Assembly: GCA_963809205.1 (NCBI GenBank)
Contig: CAWEIS010000003.1
Coordinates: forward strand, 376,562 to 440,561
Origin: DATLLN01 sp963809205
GTDB lineage: Bacteria > Actinomycetota > Thermoleophilia > Gaiellales > JAICJC01
Length of the DNA: 64,000 bases
Reading direction: 5' to 3'
The first letter of the stretch is position 1; the number at the start of each line of letters is the position of its first letter. Below, one piece after another: positions 60,437 through 64,000 of the stretch. A model generated the notes under the pieces. That model did not search any database, was not told the origin of the DNA, and worked only from the letters and a program-made list of their open reading frames with translations. The position numbers were made by a program, and so were the translations under genes.

Positions 60437-61088
60437 CGCCCGCGTCCTCGAGCCTGCGGCGGATCAGGAACTGGAACGTCGACCACGCCCCGCGGCGCGC
60501 GTCGAACATCCGGTAGACCTGCCATTCGGTGAGCATGTTCGCGTCGTCCCGGCGGGCCTGCGCCCAGTCCGCGAACTTCGGCAGCCGGCCGATGCGAACG
60601 GCCAGCTCTGAGCCCTGGGTGATCGCGCGCTCCAGGCGCTCCTCCCCCACCGGCACGTCGAACCCGGCCTCCTTGAGCGCGTTGTTCAGCGAGCCGAACG
60701 TGTGCCAGTAGAGGGACTTCGACGGCATCGCGCCCTTGCGGGCCTCGATGTCCTTGGCCGTGGGTACGCGACCGAGCTCGTCGCCCAGCTCGCGCAGCAG
60801 GCGCAGCAGCTCCTCGCGCGTCGCGAACCGGCGCGGAACCAGCCCGGCCAGCCGTTTGGCGTGGTTCCAGGACTGGAAGTGCTCGATCACGGTCTGCGGA
60901 TGGACGGTGGTCTTCGGGTCCGCCTCGAACTCGCGCATCGTCGGCGAGCGGCCCAGACGCTCCGCACATGCCTTCAGCTCCTCGAGGATCTGCTCGTCCG
61001 AGTAGCGTTTGCGCATCCCTGCCTGGAATGCCTCGAGCTGTTCCCGATCGATCCCCTCGATCGCCGTGTAGACCGTCTTGCGCCTCAT
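60402..61088 (-). CDS. homing-endonuclease-associated (HNH) repeat protein
   Basis: The 228-residue protein (MRRKTVYTAIEGIDREQLEA) has three repeats of about 55 residues, each a helical DNA-binding module: YSDEQILEELKACAERLGRSP with FQSWNHAKRLAGL, LLRLLRELGDELGRVP with FGSLNNALKEAGF, and LERAITQGSELAVRIGRLP. This is the homing-endonuclease-associated repeat, but there is no HNH nuclease domain. A perfect GTCCATTTGGAC palindrome lies 70 bp upstream and might be its own operator. Confidence 0.8.
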   Translation of the reverse strand: MRRKTVYTAIEGIDREQLEAFQAGMRKRYSDEQILEELKACAERLGRSPTMREFEADPKTTVHPQTVIEHFQSWNHAKRLAGLVPRRFATREELLRLLRELGDELGRVPTAKDIEARKGAMPSKSLYWHTFGSLNNALKEAGFDVPVGEERLERAITQGSELAVRIGRLPKFADWAQARRDDANMLTEWQVYRMFDARRGAWSTFQFLIRRRLEDAGVSVSPEGRLAS

Positions 61089-61156
61089 ATGGCCGCCTTC
61101 TCGATCATGCCGCCGTCTCCCCATGTCTCCCCGACCCGGTGCAGCACTAGTTGAAC

Positions 61157-61168
61157 GTCCATTTGGAC
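61157..61168. promoter_or_regulatory. palindrome GTCCATTTGGAC upstream of the HNH-repeat gene
   Basis: GTCCA and TGGAC are exact complements around TT. The same half-sites (CCGTCCA...TGGACGG) flank the -10 of the RsiG-like operon at 40870-40892 with wider spacing. A shared regulator is possible but unproven. Confidence 0.4.
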
Positions 61169-61292
61169 AGTGGTCGAGCATAGCAAACTGACCGATAACT
61201 GCAATCGCACCCGGAGCGTTCTCGCAACCGGTCAAGTTGGCCGGTCGGCCGGAGTGGGATGACACCTGACGGTAGTAGGATACTCGCCTGCG

Positions 61293-61505
61293 ATGACCAC
61301 GCACTCACGTGAGCGCACCGACGAGCGGTTCTGCCTGATGGTGCAGACGGCCGACCGCATGCGCAACCGAGCGTGGCAGAGCTACCTCGAGACGACCCGC
61401 ACGACCGAGAGCTACCCGGACGCGGAGCCCGAAGCGTGGAGCCGGCTGCAGGAGCGGCTGGCCGAGATCGACGAGGAGCTCCTGCACGTGCTCTCCGCCG
61501 GGTGA
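61293..61505 (+). CDS. 70-residue hypothetical protein upstream of murT
   Basis: ATG 61293 begins MTTHSRERTDERFCLMVQTA; a helical protein with WQSYLETTRTTESYPD and RLAEIDEELLHVLSAG. Its stop overlaps the murT start by 3 bp, so it is the first gene of a murT-gatD operon. No function recognised. Confidence 0.6.
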   Translation: MTTHSRERTDERFCLMVQTADRMRNRAWQSYLETTRTTESYPDAEPEAWSRLQERLAEIDEELLHVLSAG

Positions 61506-62860
61506 TCTTCCGGGCCGAGGTCGCCGTCGCCAGGCTGGCCGCCGCCGCGTCCCGCCGCACCGGCTCAGGCGGCGGCACGACGCTGCCCGGGAAGCTGCTG
61601 CTGCGGATCTCGCCCGACGCGATCGGCCGGCTGGCGGCGCAGCTCGGCCGCTCCACCGTCGTCTCGGCCACCAATGGCAAGACGACGACGGCGAAGATGG
61701 CCGCGTCGGTGCTGGCCGCCGGCGGCGCAGACCTCTGCCGCAACCACGCCGGCGCCAACCTCGATTCGGGCATCGCCTCGGCGCTGCTCACCGCCCGGGC
61801 GGGGCAGGTCGGGCTGTTCGAGGTCGACGAGGCCGCGCTGACCGGCGTCGTGCGAGGCGCTCCGGCCCTCGACGCTGGTGCTCGGCAACCTGTTCCGCGA
61901 CCAGCTCGACCGCTACGGCGAGCTGGAGCTGATCGGCGATCGCTGGCGATCGCTGGTCGCCGGCCTCGCCGCGGGGACGGCCGTCGCCTACAACGCCGAC
62001 GACCCGCTGGTCGCCGGCGTCGGCACGTCGGCCGCTCGGAGGCTTCGGCTTCGGCATCGAGGACGCGTCGGTCTCCCGCGGGTCGATGCAGCACGCCGCC
62101 GACTCGAAGTGGTGCGCCAGGTGCGGCCACCGCCTGGGCTACGACGCTGTGTTCCTCGGCCATCTCGGCCACTGGCGCTGCCCCAACTGCGGCAACGCCC
62201 GGCCGGAGCCCGCCGTGGTCGCGCGCGCGGTGCGCACGATCGGGCTCGAGGCCAGCGAGTTCACGCTGGGTCTGCCGTCCGGGTCGGCCGCCGTGCGGCT
62301 GCCGGTCGGCGGCCTCTACAACGTCTACAACGCGCTGGCCGCGGCCGCGATCGGCCATGCCCACGGGATTCCCGCGGCCACTGTCGCCGACGGGCCTCGG
62401 CCGGTTCTCGGCCGCGTTCGGCCGCGGCGAGCGGATCGACCTGGACGGCCGTCCGGCGCTGGTGCTGCTGATCAAGAACCCGGCCGGCGCCAACGAGGTG
62501 ATCCGGACGCTGGCCGCCGAGCCCGCGCGCAAGACGCTGGTCGTCGCGCTGAACGACCGGATCGCCGACGGTCGCGACGTGTCATGGATCTGGGACGTCG
62601 ACTTCGAGGAGCTGGTGCCGCAGGTCGCGCAGGTCGTCGTCACCGGCACGCGGGCGGCCGAGATGGGCATGCGGCTCAAGTACGCCGGGCTCGACGCCGC
62701 GGCGATCCGCGTCGAGCCGGCGCTGGAAGCCGCGCTGGACGCTGGGCGCGCCGCCGGCGACGGGCCGCTCTACCTGCTCCCCACCTACACGGCGATGCTC
62801 GACCTGCGCCGCCTGCTGGTCGACCGCGGCGCCGTGCGGCCATACTGGGAGGCGGCGTGA
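61502..62860 (+). pseudogene. murT: lipid II isoglutaminyl synthase subunit MurT, three frame breaks
   Basis: From GTG 61502 the Mur-ligase core reads STVVSATNGKTTTAKMAAS and GLFEVDEAALTGVV. The frame then slips at about 61853 (NLFRDQLDRYGELELIGDRW), at about 62035 (FGFGIEDASVSRGS and the zinc ribbon CARCGHRLGYD...WRCPNCGNARPEP), and at about 62393 (GLGRFSAAFGRGERIDLDG) to end intact at 62860. All domains are present; three indels separate them and the net frame is restored. MurT with GatD amidates the D-Glu of peptidoglycan stem peptides. Since gatD is intact and coupled, I read these as sequence errors. Confidence 0.87.
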
Positions 62861-63576
62861 GCGTCACCGTCGGCCACCTCTACCCGGAGCACCTGAACAT
62901 CTACGCCGACCGGGGCAACATCGCCGTGCTCCGGCGCCGCTGCGAGTGGCGGGGCATCGAGTTCGCCGTGGTCGAGTGCGGCCTCGGCGATCCGACGCCG
63001 AAGGCCGACCTGTACTACCTTGGCGGCGGCCAGGACCGCGACCAGCTGCTGATCGCCGACGACCTGCTGGCACGCACGGCCGACCTCCGCGCGGCGGTCG
63101 ACGACGGCGCCGGCGTGCTGGCCGTGTGCGGCGGCTACCAGCTGCTGGGACACGGCTACCGCGGGCACCAGGGCGACGAGATGCCGGGCACCGGCCTGGT
63201 CGACCTGACGACCGTGGCCGGCCCGACGCGGATGATCGGCAACATCACGCTGCGCTGCGAGCTCGATCCCGGCGACCAGCGGACGCTGGTCGGGTTCGAG
63301 AACCACGCCGGCCGGACGAACCTCGGGCCGGGCGTCCAGCCGCTGGGCCGCGTCGTGCGGGGCAACGGCAACAACGGCGAGGACGGCGGCGAGGGCGTCC
63401 ACCACGGCACGATCATCGGCACCTACGTGCACGGGCCGCTGCTGCCGAAGAATCCGTGGCTGGCCGACTGGCTGATCGCCGCGGCGCTGCGCCGGCACGG
63501 CGACGAGCGCGAGCTGGAGCCGCTGGACGACGGCCTGGAGCTGGCCGCGCACCGCACGGCCGCCGCAATCGCGTAG
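62857..63576 (+). CDS. gatD: lipid II isoglutaminyl synthase, glutaminase subunit GatD
   Basis: The 239-residue glutamine amidotransferase starts at GTG 62857 (VTVGHLYPEHLNIYADRGN) and has the Cys nucleophile in GVLAVCGGYQLLG, and the catalytic His in YVHGPLLPKNPWLADW. It supplies ammonia from glutamine to MurT. It overlaps murT by 4 bp (GTGA). Confidence 0.95.
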   Translation: MSVTVGHLYPEHLNIYADRGNIAVLRRRCEWRGIEFAVVECGLGDPTPKADLYYLGGGQDRDQLLIADDLLARTADLRAAVDDGAGVLAVCGGYQLLGHGYRGHQGDEMPGTGLVDLTTVAGPTRMIGNITLRCELDPGDQRTLVGFENHAGRTNLGPGVQPLGRVVRGNGNNGEDGGEGVHHGTIIGTYVHGPLLPKNPWLADWLIAAALRRHGDERELEPLDDGLELAAHRTAAAIA

Positions 63577-63586
63577 TCGGGAGTGC

Positions 63587-64000
63587 CTAGTCCTCCTCGG
63601 CCAGCAGGTGGCGCAGGAACAGTTCGGGGTTGTCCAGGAAGTCACGGTAGAGCGCGACCAGCTCGAGATCGTCATACCCAACCTTGCGGTAGCCCGCCTC
63701 GCCGAGCTCGTAGATGGTGCAATCCGGGTGCGCGAGCAGGATCGGCGAATGCGTTGCGATCACCCACTGCGCGCCCTTGGTGGCCAGATCGCTGATCCGC
63801 AACAGCAGGACGAGCTGGTTCTGCGGCGACAACGCCGCCTCGGGTTCGTCGAGCAGGTAGAGGCCGTTCATGTGGAAGCGGTTCAGCGCGAGCGCCAGGA
63901 ACGACTCGCCGTGAGACTGCTCGTGGAGGCTCGCATTGCCGTAGCCTCGCGTCCCGATCTCCTCGACCGCGGTCGCGACGTTGTAGAACGTCTCCGCCCG
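63587..64000 (-). CDS. AAA-family ATPase, C-terminal part, cut by window edge
   Basis: The visible C-terminus has LHEQSHGESFLALALNRF (ABC-like signature), Walker B LYLLDEPEAALSP, and the switch His in VIATHSPILLAHP, as in OLD/SMC-like AAA proteins. Walker A lies outside. The short form with DYRDFLDNPELFL-type end is common in stand-alone AAA_21 proteins. It converges with gatD. Confidence 0.82.
   Translation of the reverse strand, partial: RAETFYNVATAVEEIGTRGYGNASLHEQSHGESFLALALNRFHMNGLYLLDEPEAALSPQNQLVLLLRISDLATKGAQWVIATHSPILLAHPDCTIYELGEAGYRKVGYDDLELVALYRDFLDNPELFLRHLLAEED

Overview
The window is very GC-rich with short, often overlapping gene spacing (ATGA and GTGA start/stop overlaps are common), many GTG starts, and actinobacterial markers: a MurT/GatD pair, a GarA-like FHA protein next to an FtsR-like MerR regulator, an RsiG-like c-di-GMP-binding anti-sigma candidate, and an Rv1747/PknF-like FHA-ABC transporter plus Ser/Thr kinase pair. 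I infer an actinobacterium, plausibly a deep-branching Thermoleophilia-type lineage; that is inference, not a database match. No complete mobile element, CRISPR array or rRNA is visible. One tRNA gene (Pro, GGG anticodon) is present.

Layout. 1-6.2 kb: end of a P1-family peptidase gene followed by a lysine-degradation cluster (kamB-like, kamD, kamE, kal, kce). A 1.2-kb insertion carrying a methyltransferase gene, bounded by a perfect 27-bp direct repeat, splits kamB from kamD, and a perfect 31-nt palindrome of a repeat family sits in frame inside kamD. 6.2-13.7 kb: translation genes (infC-rpmI-rplT behind an attenuator-like leader, an rRNA methyltransferase, pheS-pheT) with a phosphoribosyltransferase and a second methyltransferase. 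13.8-24.8 kb: an M29 aminopeptidase, a CBS protein, a pyruvate dehydrogenase operon (E2, E1 beta, E1 alpha), a divergent free lipoyl domain plus hydrolase, a GH114 secreted protein, E3 (lpd), proS and a small HTH protein. 24.8-33.1 kb: an ECF sigma factor in one frame with its anti-sigma factor, tRNA-Pro, small membrane proteins, a class III nucleotide cyclase and secreted proteins. 33.2-42.3 kb: the FHA-ABC transporter/kinase pair, a phosphatidyltransferase, a sugar nucleotidyltransferase/phosphomannomutase fusion, then RsiG-like, GarA-like and FtsR-like genes. 42.3-57.8 kb: apt, a GGDEF cyclase, a large coiled-coil protein, an HD-GYP phosphodiesterase with a degenerate GGDEF partner, a secreted beta-propeller protein and a membrane sensor-like protein. 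57.8-64 kb: a flippase-like membrane protein, a principal-type sigma factor, an HNH-repeat DNA-binding protein, murT-gatD and an edge-truncated AAA ATPase.

Two themes stand out. The first is second-messenger and phospho-signalling density: an RsiG-like protein, a GGDEF, an HD-GYP, a degenerate GGDEF, a class III cyclase, a Ser/Thr kinase and three FHA domains lie within 25 kb. The second is an unusual number of single-base frame disruptions. pheS, lpd, the anti-sigma part of the sigma fusion, two secreted proteins, a TMEM175-like gene, a small ABM-like gene, HD-GYP (probable), two hypothetical genes and murT (three times) all lose frame, while protein similarity or composition continues in another frame. 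Because essential genes are hit, an indel-prone assembly is the simplest explanation, and frame-dependent claims should be read with that in mind.
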